From IMG/VR virus record IMGVR_UViG_3300042549_006197, positions 1 to 64,000 of that record: 64,000 nucleotides of DNA; one strand, 5' to 3'. Below the pieces are notes generated by a model. It made no database searches. It was not told the DNA's origin and saw only the letters and a list, made by a program, of their open reading frames with translations. The stretch comes from a virus. The position numbers and the translations under genes are program-made. This document shows positions 39,358-48,761 of this stretch, piece after piece (position 1 is the stretch's first letter; each line of letters opens with the position of its first letter).

Positions 39358-39738
39358 TCAAACTCTATAATTTCGCTGCTCCATTATAGGACTTTGACTG
39401 CCTGGTGTCAAGAACTGCACAATCTTTGTATTCATTAAAAATGTCAAGCAGGCGATTGCTCCAATAGCCATCCAAACACGTTTCTCGATCAGCGATACTC
39501 TTGACACAATGATGTCATAATCGCTGTCAACCTTATCACGGAGTTTGTCAATTTTTGTAAAGAGTATACTGTCAGATTCTTCTTGCTTAGTGATTCTTTC
39601 TTCATGTACCGCGAGCATCTTACTCACATTACTATTTACTTCACTAAGTTTTTCAATAGCATTATCAATCTTGACAATAATATCTTTTACATCTTCTAGT
39701 TTTTGTTCTAGAACTGCGACTCTAATTTCTTCGGCCAT
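39358..39738 (-). CDS. Coiled-coil protein with C-terminal membrane helix
   Basis: 126 residues. A long amphipathic coil (about residues 8-85; EQKLEDVKDIIVKIDNAIEK and similar) precedes one membrane segment (VWMAIGAIACLTFLMN). The layout resembles XhlA-like tail-anchored proteins that accompany holins, but the family is not certain. An ATAAATA-type late motif (GATAAATA) lies upstream at about 39795. Confidence 0.65.
   Translation of the reverse strand: MAEEIRVAVLEQKLEDVKDIIVKIDNAIEKLSEVNSNVSKMLAVHEERITKQEESDSILFTKIDKLRDKVDSDYDIIVSRVSLIEKRVWMAIGAIACLTFLMNTKIVQFLTPGSQSPIMEQRNYRV
39383..39411 (-). promoter_or_regulatory. sigma70-type promoter of primase-nrdA-nrdB
   Basis: TTGACA (39411-39406), 17 bases, TATAAT (39388-39383), embedded in the 3' end of the 39358-39738 gene. 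Confidence 0.87.
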
Positions 39739-39791
39739 GGTGAGAATTCTTTACTCCTAGGTCTCAACAAATGGCATTTTGTAGATCAAAA

Positions 39792-39995
39792 TTATTTATC
39801 ATTTTTCCACCTTTTACGAGAACCAGGAGGTAACTTAATCTGTGGTCCTTTTCTTCTTCTCAATCCCATTACAGGATCAAATCCAGCGGTTGGTCCTTTT
39901 GGATCTGAAGAACCACTAAACCCACCAGAACCCCCTGGAGCATTCGCTACCATTTGTTCTCTTATTATTTGAATGATTCTATCAAGATTGGCCAT
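39792..39995 (-). CDS. Small Gly/Lys-rich hypothetical protein
   Basis: 67 residues: helical start (MANLDRIIQIIREQMV), a Gly/Ser linker and a basic tail (RRRKGPQIKLPPGSRKRW). Likely disordered; nucleic-acid or virion association is conceivable. Overlaps the 39982-40371 stop by 14 bases. Confidence 0.6.
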   Translation of the reverse strand: MANLDRIIQIIREQMVANAPGGSGGFSGSSDPKGPTAGFDPVMGLRRRKGPQIKLPPGSRKRWKNDK

Positions 39996-40371
39996 TTTTA
40001 CAAATGCTCTGAAGTTCTGATAGGCATGTTATATCCACTGGAACATCGTGTATATAACATCTTGGAGTCTCTGGTAATTTATTTAAAAATAAAATAAATG
40101 TTTTTACTGTAGACCAAAGATCATTTTCAATCTTATAAAATAACATTGGAGTGGCAGCATCACTAAAAATATTATAAAGAATGATAAAGTGATTCAAAAG
40201 CAAATGCGCTTTCAATTCTCCAGTGTTCTTATACTTTTTAAGCAAACGCTTAATGTATTTGAAATGCTGTAGGTCTTTATCAAAATCTTCTTTGGTTACT
40301 GCCTGAGGATTTTCATAATGTTTGATGGCAAAGAGAAGAAAGTTTTCCTCATTCAATTCATTAAAAATCAT
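39982..40371 (-). CDS. Hypothetical protein
   Basis: 129 residues, soluble and helical (FKYIKRLLKKYKNTGELKAH, LLLNHFIILYNIFSDAATPM). The compact position among virion genes suggests a late function. No named family recognised. Confidence 0.65.
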   Translation of the reverse strand: MIFNELNEENFLLFAIKHYENPQAVTKEDFDKDLQHFKYIKRLLKKYKNTGELKAHLLLNHFIILYNIFSDAATPMLFYKIENDLWSTVKTFILFLNKLPETPRCYIHDVPVDITCLSELQSICKNGQS

Positions 40372-40377
40372 AAATTA

Positions 40378-40902
40378 TCAAGCAACCGTTGGATCGCCGT
40401 CGTAAATTGGAAGATTGCCAGTAGTGATACCAGACATTGCAACCAGAGTCTCGGTCTTAACTCTTAAAGTTCCAGTATTGTCATTGTAAGTTGTAACACC
40501 AACCCAACCTTCGTGAGTTAATGCATATGAAGTCCCTTGAGCAGCAGCAATACCACCTTCAGCAACACCATAAACGTGTGGTTCGTAGTTGGTATTAATT
40601 TCACTCCAACGACTATCAAGAACAGTATACTTAGGTTGTTCACTGATTTGGAAGTCAGTGGCAGCAACTGCAACACCACTCAACCCAGCGGTTGATGCAA
40701 TGGAGAGTTGTGTGGTACTTGCAATACCAACGATTACAGCATTTCCAATTTCTCCTCTTGGACCAAAACGAATTACATCTCCAGTCGCAGCTGCGCCAAC
40801 TTGACCAAAGGTTGTACCACTACCAGTTACAACAAGGGTTGAATAATTAAGAGATACTGTTCCACCGGAACCTTTATTGTCATTATTTCCCCAGAGTGCC
40901 AT
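40378..40902 (-). CDS. Probable virion structural protein
   Basis: 174 residues, Gly/Thr/Val-rich and beta in character. The start MALWGNNDNKGSGGTVSLNY and the segments TGDVIRFGPRGEIGNAVIVG and EGWVGVTTYNDNTGTLRVKTE resemble small cyanophage structural proteins. A TATAAATA late promoter upstream supports virion function. Exact role unknown. Confidence 0.72.
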   Translation of the reverse strand: MALWGNNDNKGSGGTVSLNYSTLVVTGSGTTFGQVGAAATGDVIRFGPRGEIGNAVIVGIASTTQLSIASTAGLSGVAVAATDFQISEQPKYTVLDSRWSEINTNYEPHVYGVAEGGIAAAQGTSYALTHEGWVGVTTYNDNTGTLRVKTETLVAMSGITTGNLPIYDGDPTVA

Positions 40903-40932
40903 GTTCTTTTCCGTAAAAAATTTTGCTAGAAA

Positions 40933-40940
40933 TATTTATA
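40933..40940 (-). promoter_or_regulatory. Late promoter of the structural gene
   Basis: Exact TATAAATA, minus strand, 31 bases before ATG 40902, immediately after the upstream terminator. Confidence 0.75.
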
Positions 40941-40973
40941 AAAAAAGGAGACCTTACTTTTGGTCTCCTTTTT
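40941..40973 (-). terminator. Terminator upstream of the structural gene
   Basis: GGAGACC/GGTCTCC arms (40947-40968) with an eight-base loop flanked by A- and T-runs, so it could work on either strand. The T-run runs into the late promoter. Confidence 0.85.
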
Positions 40974-40991
40974 AATTGAGTTTAAACTTTA

Positions 40992-41171
40992 TCAAGGAGT
41001 AATATCCTTTGCACCTTTGTTCTTCAACTGTGCTTGCACTTGTAAAAGAATGAGTGAGAGAATACCGTTTGACTTGACTTTTGGGTTTGCTCCGAGTGCT
41101 TCAGAAACTGCAAACAAAACGGTTGCAATTAAAGCCTGGTTAGCAAGACACCATGCTACTAAAGCGGACAT
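40992..41171 (-). CDS. Small membrane protein
   Basis: 59 residues from MSALVAWCLANQ, chosen because GGAGGTC precedes it. One long hydrophobic stretch (VAWCLANQALIATVLFAVSE) and a polar tail with KSNGILSLILLQVQAQLKNK. A holin or baseplate-membrane role is possible but unproven. Confidence 0.6.
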   Translation of the reverse strand: MSALVAWCLANQALIATVLFAVSEALGANPKVKSNGILSLILLQVQAQLKNKGAKDITP

Positions 41172-41214
41172 AATGACCTCCATGTAAAAAGTGTATCCTG
41201 TCCTATTTAGAAAA

Positions 41215-42594
41215 TCAATCCCTTGGAGAATGCATTGCGTCTTGTGCTCTTTGAGCGGAATCGCGGCGTCTTTTAACTTTTTCTGCAGGAGTGATCTGTG
41301 TAGATGGTTTTTTCTCACCAGGAACTTTTTTCTTTCCTCTTGGTTGAACACCCATTCTACCCGCACCCATAGATTTTGAAATTAATTCAAATGCTTTATC
41401 TCTGGGTTTTCTTGGAGTTCCCTTTTCTTCTCTTCTTCTTTCATCAATAACTTCACCTTCTGGTTCATAAGAGGCACTGATTCCAGTTACACCCGATCTT
41501 ACTGCTCTTTGCTTTTGCTGTAACAATTGCAGCATTCTCTGCTGCTGTTGCTTTTCAACTTTTTTTTCGGCAGGATCTTGAGATTCTGCCTCAGCTAACT
41601 TTTTTGCTTGCTTCGTGGCAGTAGCATACATAACTTCTTTACCACGACCAGGATATCTCTTTTCAAAATCGCCTGCACTCTTCTTCATCGACTTAACGAT
41701 TTGCTCTTTCTTCTTTGTTTCTGCAGGAGTCAGAGTCTTTTCATCAAGTTGATATTCTTCATTATGTGCTGGTGATTGGCCGATACGATCAAATCTTTCC
41801 TTTTCTTTCTGTCTGGTGATTGCACTTACAATCTTTGAAGATTTCTTTTGTGCAACTTCTTTTTTCTTGCCAGTTGAAGAAACTGCAGTGCGAGCAAGGT
41901 TACCTGCCCTACGGTACATTGCACCTTCTTTCTTTTTATCAATTGGTTGATATGCTTCATCAACTTCAACAGTCTCAAGAAGAACTCCACCAAGATCTTC
42001 TACTGCTTCTTTGAAGTCGGGATTAATTACAACTTTGTTGTTTATGTTTTTCTTCTCTTTAATCTGATTATGCTCTTCTTCCTTTTCAATTTTGTCCATT
42101 ACTTCGGCAAGATCTTGTCTCCAGTTAGAGAATGATTCTTTGCGAGTTGCAATAGCAGTACCACGAACCTTACGACGGTTTAAAAGATACTTATCAGACT
42201 TATCATGATCTCCATCATTATCAATATCTTTATCTTCCTTTCCAACGGGATCAAGAGATTCTCTTGTCATACCAGGAATATGCTTTCCTTTAGTTTTCTT
42301 ATCAATGTAAGAAATTTGGTGTCCCTGATACTTTCCATAATTCTTACCCTCGCTTGGAGGGAGTTTCTTAGTTAAAGTATCACCTGCCCTTCTTTCTGCA
42401 GAAGCAGCCTTTCTCATTTCAGTATCTTGTCCTCTAACTGCCTCTGCAACTTCTTTCTTGTCCTTAAGAGCCTTCTTCATTGACTCTTTTTTATTACCAT
42501 CCTTATCAAAGTCAAGATAATCTGGTTTTGCCGCTTCAGTGGCAATCGTCTCTAAGTAAACCTTAGAGATATCGTTAAGAATATTCATCGACAT
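41215..42594 (-). CDS. Large basic virion-associated protein with EF-hand-like loop
   Basis: 459 residues, Lys/Glu/Arg-rich with many short charged helices and few aromatics, likely extended. A Ca2+-loop-like motif DKDIDNDGDHDKSDKYL (about 121-137) and an N-terminal DFDKDGNKK resemble EF-hands. Similar proteins are listed as virion structural proteins in cyanophages. A CATAAATA late motif lies about 30 bases upstream. Confidence 0.65.
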   Translation of the reverse strand: MSMNILNDISKVYLETIATEAAKPDYLDFDKDGNKKESMKKALKDKKEVAEAVRGQDTEMRKAASAERRAGDTLTKKLPPSEGKNYGKYQGHQISYIDKKTKGKHIPGMTRESLDPVGKEDKDIDNDGDHDKSDKYLLNRRKVRGTAIATRKESFSNWRQDLAEVMDKIEKEEEHNQIKEKKNINNKVVINPDFKEAVEDLGGVLLETVEVDEAYQPIDKKKEGAMYRRAGNLARTAVSSTGKKKEVAQKKSSKIVSAITRQKEKERFDRIGQSPAHNEEYQLDEKTLTPAETKKKEQIVKSMKKSAGDFEKRYPGRGKEVMYATATKQAKKLAEAESQDPAEKKVEKQQQQRMLQLLQQKQRAVRSGVTGISASYEPEGEVIDERRREEKGTPRKPRDKAFELISKSMGAGRMGVQPRGKKKVPGEKKPSTQITPAEKVKRRRDSAQRAQDAMHSPRD

Positions 42595-42606
42595 GGTAAT
42601 TTGAAT

Positions 42607-43869
42607 TTATTTTTTCTTATACTTATTTATGAAATTAATACCATATGACTTTCCACCATACTGAAGATTTTCTTTTCCGACACCTAAAGATCCTGGTGTC
42701 ATTTTTGCTGCTGTTTTAAAATAACCAGTGGTTCCAATTAATGTATTTGGTTTCTTTGGAGTTCTCATCTGCTTATCCATCTTGACTTCAGTATATTCCA
42801 TCAAATCTTTAATCCAAGACTTGAACATCCAACCTTCTTTGGTTACACAGATTAAGTGATTGGCTCCACGACGCATTACTTCACCAACCAAACCAGTGTT
42901 TAAATTCTCTACAAGGTCTCCAAGTCTAAAAATCTTTTTGGTTATATAATTTTCACGGAGATTCCACATATCAAACTTAGGAGCAATCTCCCAAAGATTA
43001 TATGACTCTTTTGTAGATACTCTCATGGATTTACGGAGAGCATTGAAAAGATTTTTTGTTTCTTCCGGACCTAATGACTTTGGAATTCCAGATTTAAAAG
43101 TCTCAAAATCATTATCCGCTGCTGCCTTTCTCAATTTAGATGCAGACATTCCCTCTACACCCTCAGCATCAGCGTCACGTTCGCCTGCAGATACGACATT
43201 AATCATATCAAAAGTATAAAGATCTCCATTATACTTATTAGCTAAGTTCTTAAATTCACCAAGACGATCTGCACCAACAACAATAGTTACATCAGTAAAT
43301 CCGTCTTCATCAGCAACTTTTAGAACATCAAAGATTGATTTCATATTGTCATCATCAATAATATTCTCCTCATATTTGGGGAACATTTTCTTCATGTAAT
43401 CAATCTTCGTTGAAGGATCTAATGGATTCTTCTTTGCATCTTGAGTTCTGGATGGGTAGATTCTCAATTCGGATCCAGCAGAAATGTTTGATGCAGAATC
43501 AAGAAGTTTTTTATGACCCGTTGTTGGTGGATTGAAACGACCAAATACAACTGTCACACCTTTACCATCTTCATCACCACGAAGAACTTCTGCTTCTTTT
43601 CTTTGTGGTTGTTGCTCTTGTGGTTTCGTTGCAGATTGAGTTGCAGCAACTTGCTGATTCGCTTTTGTTCTTTGTTGAGGAATATCCCTTTGCCCAGTTC
43701 TTTGCCCCTGATTATAAAACTTCAGTTCTCCACTTTCTGTTTTTGCAACAAATTCTCCCTGGGGATTGTACCAACCGCCGTGGCCATCACCCTTGAGTCC
43801 CATGCGTCGTGCCTGCATTGACGCTTGGGATTCTTTTGCTTCGTTCAGAAAGTTGAAAAACTGTTTCAT
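42607..43869 (-). CDS. Nucleotidyltransferase-domain virion-associated protein
   Basis: 420 residues. A HIGH-type cytidylyltransferase-like domain begins near residue 105: VVFGRFNPPTTGHKKLLD (the HxGH-like TTGH), VVGADRLGEF and EGMSASKLRKAA (the SSTxxR-like element). N- and C-terminal extensions are low complexity and basic. The domain would bind nucleotides, as in NadM/NadR-type adenylyltransferases. Neighbours are virion genes, so a structural role with a relic or active domain is possible. Confidence 0.72.
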   Translation of the reverse strand: MKQFFNFLNEAKESQASMQARRMGLKGDGHGGWYNPQGEFVAKTESGELKFYNQGQRTGQRDIPQQRTKANQQVAATQSATKPQEQQPQRKEAEVLRGDEDGKGVTVVFGRFNPPTTGHKKLLDSASNISAGSELRIYPSRTQDAKKNPLDPSTKIDYMKKMFPKYEENIIDDDNMKSIFDVLKVADEDGFTDVTIVVGADRLGEFKNLANKYNGDLYTFDMINVVSAGERDADAEGVEGMSASKLRKAAADNDFETFKSGIPKSLGPEETKNLFNALRKSMRVSTKESYNLWEIAPKFDMWNLRENYITKKIFRLGDLVENLNTGLVGEVMRRGANHLICVTKEGWMFKSWIKDLMEYTEVKMDKQMRTPKKPNTLIGTTGYFKTAAKMTPGSLGVGKENLQYGGKSYGINFINKYKKK

Positions 43870-43895
43870 ATTTATCTTAATATAAACTTATTTAT

Positions 43896-44618
43896 TCAAA
43901 ACTCTACAGTCAGAGCATTTTTAGGTGGTTTTTTTGCTGTTACGATTCTTCTTCCAGAATCTCCTCTACTTGGAGATCTTCCAAGAATCAATGGAAGACC
44001 TTTAGAATCTTTCTTGGTTGGCTCAAAAGGTTGGTCTTCTCTTCTTTTTCTAAGTCTCAAATATAAATCATTATCTTTAGCATATTTCTTTGCTTCATAA
44101 AAATTACCATTAACTCTTAACGTACCACCAGAAAATGAGGATGTAACATCCATGGGTCCAATGTACATATAGTGAATTGGTCCACCCATTTTTTTATTGC
44201 CAACAACAATTGTTTCTTTTAAAGAATCACTAACTTTTCCATACATATCTGGAAGCCCAGACATTCCTGCCTTGAATCCTTTTTTCTTATACTCTGATAA
44301 TGCTGCTTCCAAAAACAATTTAGTTAAACCTGGAACAGCAAGTTCTAATCCAGCTAATCCCCCACCTGCAATACTAGGAGCACTTTCACCTTTATTTGAA
44401 ACATTAATTTTTTTTGTTGTAGTTGTAATAATCACATCAGTATATGGTTCAGTTCCAGCAGATGATCTTCCCTCAAATTTTTCTGCTGAGATTACATTAG
44501 TTATTCTCACTCCATTTGCACCAACGAGAGTAAATGGTTTTGCTCCATTTTTTCCATATCCACTATTAATAGCATCAACCAATCCTCTTTCTTGACGCTC
44601 AGCGAGTAACCCTGCCAT
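43896..44618 (-). CDS. Hypothetical protein
   Basis: 240 residues. Starts MAGLLAERQERGLVDAINSG; carries VDSSF-like strands (YMYIGPMDVTSSFSGG), ELAVPGLTKLFLEAALSEY and a basic C-terminus (RRIVTAKKPPKNALTVEF). No family recognised with confidence. Lies between the nucleotidyltransferase-like gene and tRNA-Ala. Confidence 0.6.
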   Translation of the reverse strand: MAGLLAERQERGLVDAINSGYGKNGAKPFTLVGANGVRITNVISAEKFEGRSSAGTEPYTDVIITTTTKKINVSNKGESAPSIAGGGLAGLELAVPGLTKLFLEAALSEYKKKGFKAGMSGLPDMYGKVSDSLKETIVVGNKKMGGPIHYMYIGPMDVTSSFSGGTLRVNGNFYEAKKYAKDNDLYLRLRKRREDQPFEPTKKDSKGLPLILGRSPSRGDSGRRIVTAKKPPKNALTVEF

Positions 44619-44652
44619 CCTTTGGAATTTATTATTCTTCTGTAATATTTAG

Positions 44653-44725
44653 TGGAGATAAGGAGACTCGAACTCCTGACATCCTGCTTGCAAAGCAGGC
44701 GCTCTACCAACTGAGCTATATCCCC
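44653..44725 (-). tRNA. tRNA-Ala (TGC)
   Basis: 73 bases: acceptor GGGGATA/TATCTCC, anticodon arm CCTGC-TTTGCAA-GCAGG (TGC), T-arm CAGGAGTTCGAGTCTCCT. It is isolated from the other eight tRNAs. Confidence 0.94.
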
Positions 44726-44727
44726 AG

Positions 44728-44754
44728 AAAACCCCGAAGGGTAATTTATTTATA
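44728..44754 (-). promoter_or_regulatory. Late promoter motif and small terminator after mazG
   Basis: TATAAATA (44754-44747) overlaps the mazG stop codon. It is followed by a short hairpin ACCC-TTCG-GGGT (44731-44742) and TTTTC, which could terminate mazG. tRNA-Ala begins just beyond. Confidence 0.5.
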
Positions 44755-45163
44755 GATCTCCTTCAACACGATTTTCGGAACGATAAACATCAAACGCACC
44801 CTCAGGATAACGAGCACTCAGTTTATCAAAGTTCATTTGCAGAACTTCTTCAAAGTTTGTATCAAGTGCCATACATGCTTGTGCAAGATACCAACAGATA
44901 TCTCCAAGTTCACGCTTCAGGTGAAATACATTTTCTTCGTTATATGGTTTACCTTGGAGAAAAATCTTTTTCACCACTTCAGTAAACTCACCCGCTTCAG
45001 CAGTCATGCCCAGAGCTGCTGTCAAAAGGCGAGGAACATCGGCATCAAACTCAACTTCAAGTTGTGACAGGCGAGAAACTAAATCTGCATAGTTGCTACT
45101 TGCAGGACTTGTAGTTTGACGAACGAATTCAATATACTTGTTTGTATCAATAATTTTAGTCAT
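44750..45163 (-). CDS. mazG: MazG nucleotide pyrophosphohydrolase
   Basis: All-alpha NTP/dNTP pyrophosphatase, 137 residues (single domain, as in cyanophages). The metal motif ExxE(12-28)ExxD is visible as AEAGEFTEVVKKI and LKRELGDICWYLAQ. Proposed to act on NTPs or (p)ppGpp-type alarmones; host nutrient-stress control is the usual suggestion. Own promoter upstream. Confidence 0.95.
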   Translation of the reverse strand: MTKIIDTNKYIEFVRQTTSPASSNYADLVSRLSQLEVEFDADVPRLLTAALGMTAEAGEFTEVVKKIFLQGKPYNEENVFHLKRELGDICWYLAQACMALDTNFEEVLQMNFDKLSARYPEGAFDVYRSENRVEGDL

Positions 45164-45192
45164 ATAATTAAGTGATTTTTTTGGTTTTTGTA

Positions 45193-45221
45193 ATTGTAGT
45201 CGTTATCTTTTTTGGCGTCAA
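45193..45221 (-). promoter_or_regulatory. sigma70-type promoter of mazG
   Basis: TTGACG (45221-45216), 17 bases, TACAAT (45198-45193), in the gap after the oxygenase gene. Confidence 0.82.
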
Positions 45222-45227
45222 GTAAAT

Positions 45228-45746
45228 TTATTCCATAAGATATTCGGCATTTTTAGTAAACCACATTGCCAATGTATATCTTGGATTATTTTTAATTAAA
45301 TTGACTCCATGTGGATAATAAGAGGGAAAAATAACAACCTTTCCTTTTTTTGGTATGCATGAATAATTATGTTTTGGTAAAAAAGTTTCCCCCCCATCAT
45401 AATCATCATTTAAATAACATATTGAAGTATAGTGTCGCATAATCACATCTGGATGTCCATTATCAACATGAATTTTCATATTCATTTCTGGATACCATTT
45501 TACAATATCACAAAATTCGGGAAATATAAATTCTTGATATTGAATATATGCTTGTTGTGTTACTTTGTAGATAACAGATTTTATTTTTTTTCTCAATGGC
45601 ACATCTCCAATTTCGGAAATACAAAGAGTTCTTCCACTGAAAAAATCTATATTTTGAGATGTGGTTCTTTTTTGAGAATATTCAAAATACTCAATTATAT
45701 TATTGCATAAATTTTTTTCTATGAGATCTGGAAATTCATGAATCAT
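45228..45746 (-). CDS. 2OG-Fe(II) oxygenase (prolyl-hydroxylase-like)
   Basis: 172 residues. Fe ligands HxD...H: KIHVDNGHPDVIMRHYTS and VVIFPSYYPHGVNL; the 2OG-binding Arg is in NNPRYTLAMWF. GGETFLP between them is typical of prolyl-4-hydroxylase-like P4Hc domains. The substrate is unknown (protein or sugar). Coupled to gp41 by the ATG/stop junction at 45746; AT-rich. Confidence 0.88.
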   Translation of the reverse strand: MIHEFPDLIEKNLCNNIIEYFEYSQKRTTSQNIDFFSGRTLCISEIGDVPLRKKIKSVIYKVTQQAYIQYQEFIFPEFCDIVKWYPEMNMKIHVDNGHPDVIMRHYTSICYLNDDYDGGETFLPKHNYSCIPKKGKVVIFPSYYPHGVNLIKNNPRYTLAMWFTKNAEYLME

Positions 45747-47122
45747 CAGAATTTAAATCCTTCAAATGATTTTTTTGGTTTCTTTTCTTCGTAATCATAC
45801 TCCTCTTCTTTCTTATTGTCAAGGATATCATCTTGAGCAGATTGTTCACAATCATAAAGACGCATCTTAGCGCGATCAATTCCAATCACAAAACGTTTAT
45901 GAATAGTAGGATCATTATAACGATTCTTTAATTGCTTTACAAGAATTTGTCCAAGTCCCTCAAGTTCTTCTGTACTGATCAGAGCAAACATAAGGTCAGC
46001 AGTAGCAGGAAGACCAAAGGATTCTGAGGTATCAGTAAGTTCAACGTCAGAGCTTCCATAACCAGAACGAGTGGTTTGAGTAGCAGAGACAATCGGAACA
46101 TTAAATTCAACTGCAAGTCCCCTAAGTTCCTCAGCAATTGCCTTGATATACGAATAAGAGTTAACAGAAAGATTTCCCTTATAACGTGAAGATGCACAAA
46201 TATTCAAATAGTCGATGAAAATAATATCTGGTTTAAATGACTTCTTAAGTGCGAGTTCATTAAGAAGTGATTTAAAATGTCCGCTGTGTGCAGATGCAGT
46301 TGGATACTCTTTAATGATTAGAGTGCCTTGAGTTTTCTTTGCAAGGTTAGTTACTTTATTTTCAAAGATTTGCCTCGGCAATTCTGAGATTTCTTGGATA
46401 GGGACGTTAAGGAGATTTGCATCAACTCGTTCTGCAATTCGCTCCTCAGCCATTTCAAGAGTGATATAGAGAACGTTTTTTCCTTGCAATAAGACGGAAG
46501 CAGCCACATGGCACATGAATAAAGATTTTCCGACACCCGTACCAGCAAGAGCGATGTTGAGAGTCTTATTAGGGAGACCGCCTTTTGTAATCTTGTTAAA
46601 GAACTCAAGGTCAAACTCAATCTTTTCTTCCTTTTTGTGATATGACTCGTAACGTTGCTCATAGTCTTCTAAGTAATCGTGACCTACATGATTATCAAAA
46701 GAAACTGCTAAAGCATCTGACAGAATACTAGGAATGCTATCCCGATTCTTTTTTTCGTCTTTGCCATCAGCAATATGAATAGACTCCATAAGAGCCAAAT
46801 AAATTGCACGATCACGACACCACTTTTCTGTAGTATCGACAATCCAATTCATTTCAATAGGTACATCATTAAGATTATCAATCAAATGGACAATCTCTTT
46901 AAATGATGTATCCGTAATATCTTTACGATTCTCTACTTCGATGCAAAGAATTTCCTTTGTTGCAAGTTTGTTATATTCTTGTACAAAGGAAACAATCTCT
47001 TCGAATACAATTTTTTGATTTGCATCTTCAAAATATTCAGATTTGATGAACGGTAAAACTTTTCTTAAATACTCCTCATTATATAATAAATTTCTAAGAA
47101 TTAGAAATTCAACTTGCTCCAT
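45746..47122 (-). CDS. 41: Replicative DNA helicase (T4 gp41-like, DnaB fold)
   Basis: Hexameric 5'-3' helicase that unwinds the fork and recruits primase gp61. 458 residues. Walker A in ALAGTGVGKSLFM (about 193-205), IIFIDYLNI (Walker B), VSATQTTRSGYG (sensor) and a C-terminal RYNDPTIHKRFVIGID. The acidic tail ends KKSFEGFKF. Overlaps uvsX by 14 bases, so they are co-translated. Confidence 0.95.
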   Translation of the reverse strand: MEQVEFLILRNLLYNEEYLRKVLPFIKSEYFEDANQKIVFEEIVSFVQEYNKLATKEILCIEVENRKDITDTSFKEIVHLIDNLNDVPIEMNWIVDTTEKWCRDRAIYLALMESIHIADGKDEKKNRDSIPSILSDALAVSFDNHVGHDYLEDYEQRYESYHKKEEKIEFDLEFFNKITKGGLPNKTLNIALAGTGVGKSLFMCHVAASVLLQGKNVLYITLEMAEERIAERVDANLLNVPIQEISELPRQIFENKVTNLAKKTQGTLIIKEYPTASAHSGHFKSLLNELALKKSFKPDIIFIDYLNICASSRYKGNLSVNSYSYIKAIAEELRGLAVEFNVPIVSATQTTRSGYGSSDVELTDTSESFGLPATADLMFALISTEELEGLGQILVKQLKNRYNDPTIHKRFVIGIDRAKMRLYDCEQSAQDDILDNKKEEEYDYEEKKPKKSFEGFKF

Positions 47123-48116
47123 AACTAAATTCCTTTTGTGCGATTTCGTCCAACTGTTGCATCACTTCTTCAGTGAAATATTGATCAGGATTCTTTAGAA
47201 TCTCTTTTGCGTAAAGTTTTTTACCATTAATCTCATAACGCCCAGCAACGTTCTTCCAGAGTCCACCAATCTCACCAAGTTCCAAAAGACCATAGTAACG
47301 ATCAAGACCGCGCTCATCATAATACAGACGGACTTCAACGTCTTTATTTTCCTTACTCAAACGCGACTTAGCAGTCTTAGCTTTGATAATATTGCCGACC
47401 ACTTCTGTTCCATCTTTCTCTTTCTTTTTGCTGAGATAGATGATCGTAGATGCTGCATATTTGAGTCCAGAACCTCCGCCCATTTCTTTTGTTGGTACGT
47501 AAGCTCCAATGACATCGTATGTATGATTTGTGACAATGAGCGGAACATTTGCTTGGCCTAATTTGAGTGTGAGCATTCGAAATGCACCTTTGACAAGTTG
47601 CGATTTAGTCATGTCACGAACTTGCTTGTCATTCAGTGCATCAGTAATTTCTTTCTCGGTGGAAAGCATACCCAAAGAGTCTAACACAAAAATACAAGGT
47701 TTGCGTTCTTCTACAGGTTTTTTTAAGTAAATGTCTACTGCCTTAAGTGCCTTAGTACGAAACTCTTCGATTGTCACTACATTAACAACAACCGTTCTAT
47801 CAGTATCCACTCCACGAGATTCTAAGAGTGACTTGGTAATAGCAGCCTCAGTATCAAAGTAGAGACAATAACCATCGGGATTAATATCAAGAAAGTTCTT
47901 AACCACTGCGAGAGAGAAAAAAGTCTTTCCAGTAGAAGACTCTCCAGCAATAGCAGTAATCTTATTCCCAGATACACCACCAAATATGCTACCCGAAACC
48001 AGTGCATTAAAAACGTATGAACCTGTATCCACATACGTTTCAGTTTCGTCAATATCTGATGCTAACTTGGTGTAGTCATCACCAATTTCTTTTACAATAT
48101 CCTTTAAAAAGTCCAT
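47109..48116 (-). CDS. uvsX: UvsX RecA-like recombinase
   Basis: Strand-exchange protein, 335 residues. Walker A GESSTGKT (58-65), Walker B PCIFVLDSLGML, L1/L2 region PTKEMGGGSGLKYA, and the monomer-monomer QLVKGAFRMLTLKLGQ. It drives recombination-dependent replication with gp46/47 and gp43. It is the gene before gp41 in transcription order. Confidence 0.96.
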   Translation of the reverse strand: MDFLKDIVKEIGDDYTKLASDIDETETYVDTGSYVFNALVSGSIFGGVSGNKITAIAGESSTGKTFFSLAVVKNFLDINPDGYCLYFDTEAAITKSLLESRGVDTDRTVVVNVVTIEEFRTKALKAVDIYLKKPVEERKPCIFVLDSLGMLSTEKEITDALNDKQVRDMTKSQLVKGAFRMLTLKLGQANVPLIVTNHTYDVIGAYVPTKEMGGGSGLKYAASTIIYLSKKKEKDGTEVVGNIIKAKTAKSRLSKENKDVEVRLYYDERGLDRYYGLLELGEIGGLWKNVAGRYEINGKKLYAKEILKNPDQYFTEEVMQQLDEIAQKEFSYGAS

Positions 48117-48122
48117 AATAGT

Positions 48123-48761
48123 TTATAATCGCGGAGTAATAACATCAAATGCAATGGTAATTCTAGGTTTAAATGAATAATGTGGAGTTGTATAATGAAA
48201 AATATATGAGGGAAATATAGTCATTTCTCCGTTTTGATTTTCAATATCGATAACATCTGGATCATTTAATTGATTTATTGGTGACATATACACTGTTGAA
48301 GTATTTTTTACCTGGACATTAAAATGTCCACTCAAATAACAAAACGGTCGCGTAGAATGCATATGTGGTTTTATTTTTTGACCAAATCTCAAAACATTGT
48401 ACCAACACTGTATTCTCAATTGATTTGGAGTATTATTTCCACACTCACTATTATATTCAATTAAATTTTTAATTATATTTTGTTTTAATTTTGGTATCTC
48501 TGGATGATCCCAAGTCAAAATATTATATTGATTTGCCCTTGATGTAGTGCTATTTGAGCCCAATCCAGTATATCCATCAAATATTTTTTCCTCTTCGTAA
48601 AATTGTATAGGAAGTTTTTTTACTTCCCGTTCTTTTCTTAATAAAAATTGAGAAAGAGATTTAGTATCAATATCTTCACACAAAGAAGTTCCAACTCGGA
48701 AATCCCAAGTTGGTGCATAAGGAGTTAAAGGGGGATCACTTGAAAATCTTTTAAAATTCAT
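48123..48761 (-). CDS. Putative 2OG-Fe(II) oxygenase
   Basis: 212 residues. KIKPHMHSTRPFCYLSGHFN gives the proximal His, MTIFPSYIFHYTTPHY the distal His and RITIAFDV the 2OG-binding Arg; this resembles the PF13759-type putative oxygenases of cyanophages. AT-rich. The substrate is unknown. Confidence 0.82.
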   Translation of the reverse strand: MNFKRFSSDPPLTPYAPTWDFRVGTSLCEDIDTKSLSQFLLRKEREVKKLPIQFYEEEKIFDGYTGLGSNSTTSRANQYNILTWDHPEIPKLKQNIIKNLIEYNSECGNNTPNQLRIQCWYNVLRFGQKIKPHMHSTRPFCYLSGHFNVQVKNTSTVYMSPINQLNDPDVIDIENQNGEMTIFPSYIFHYTTPHYSFKPRITIAFDVITPRL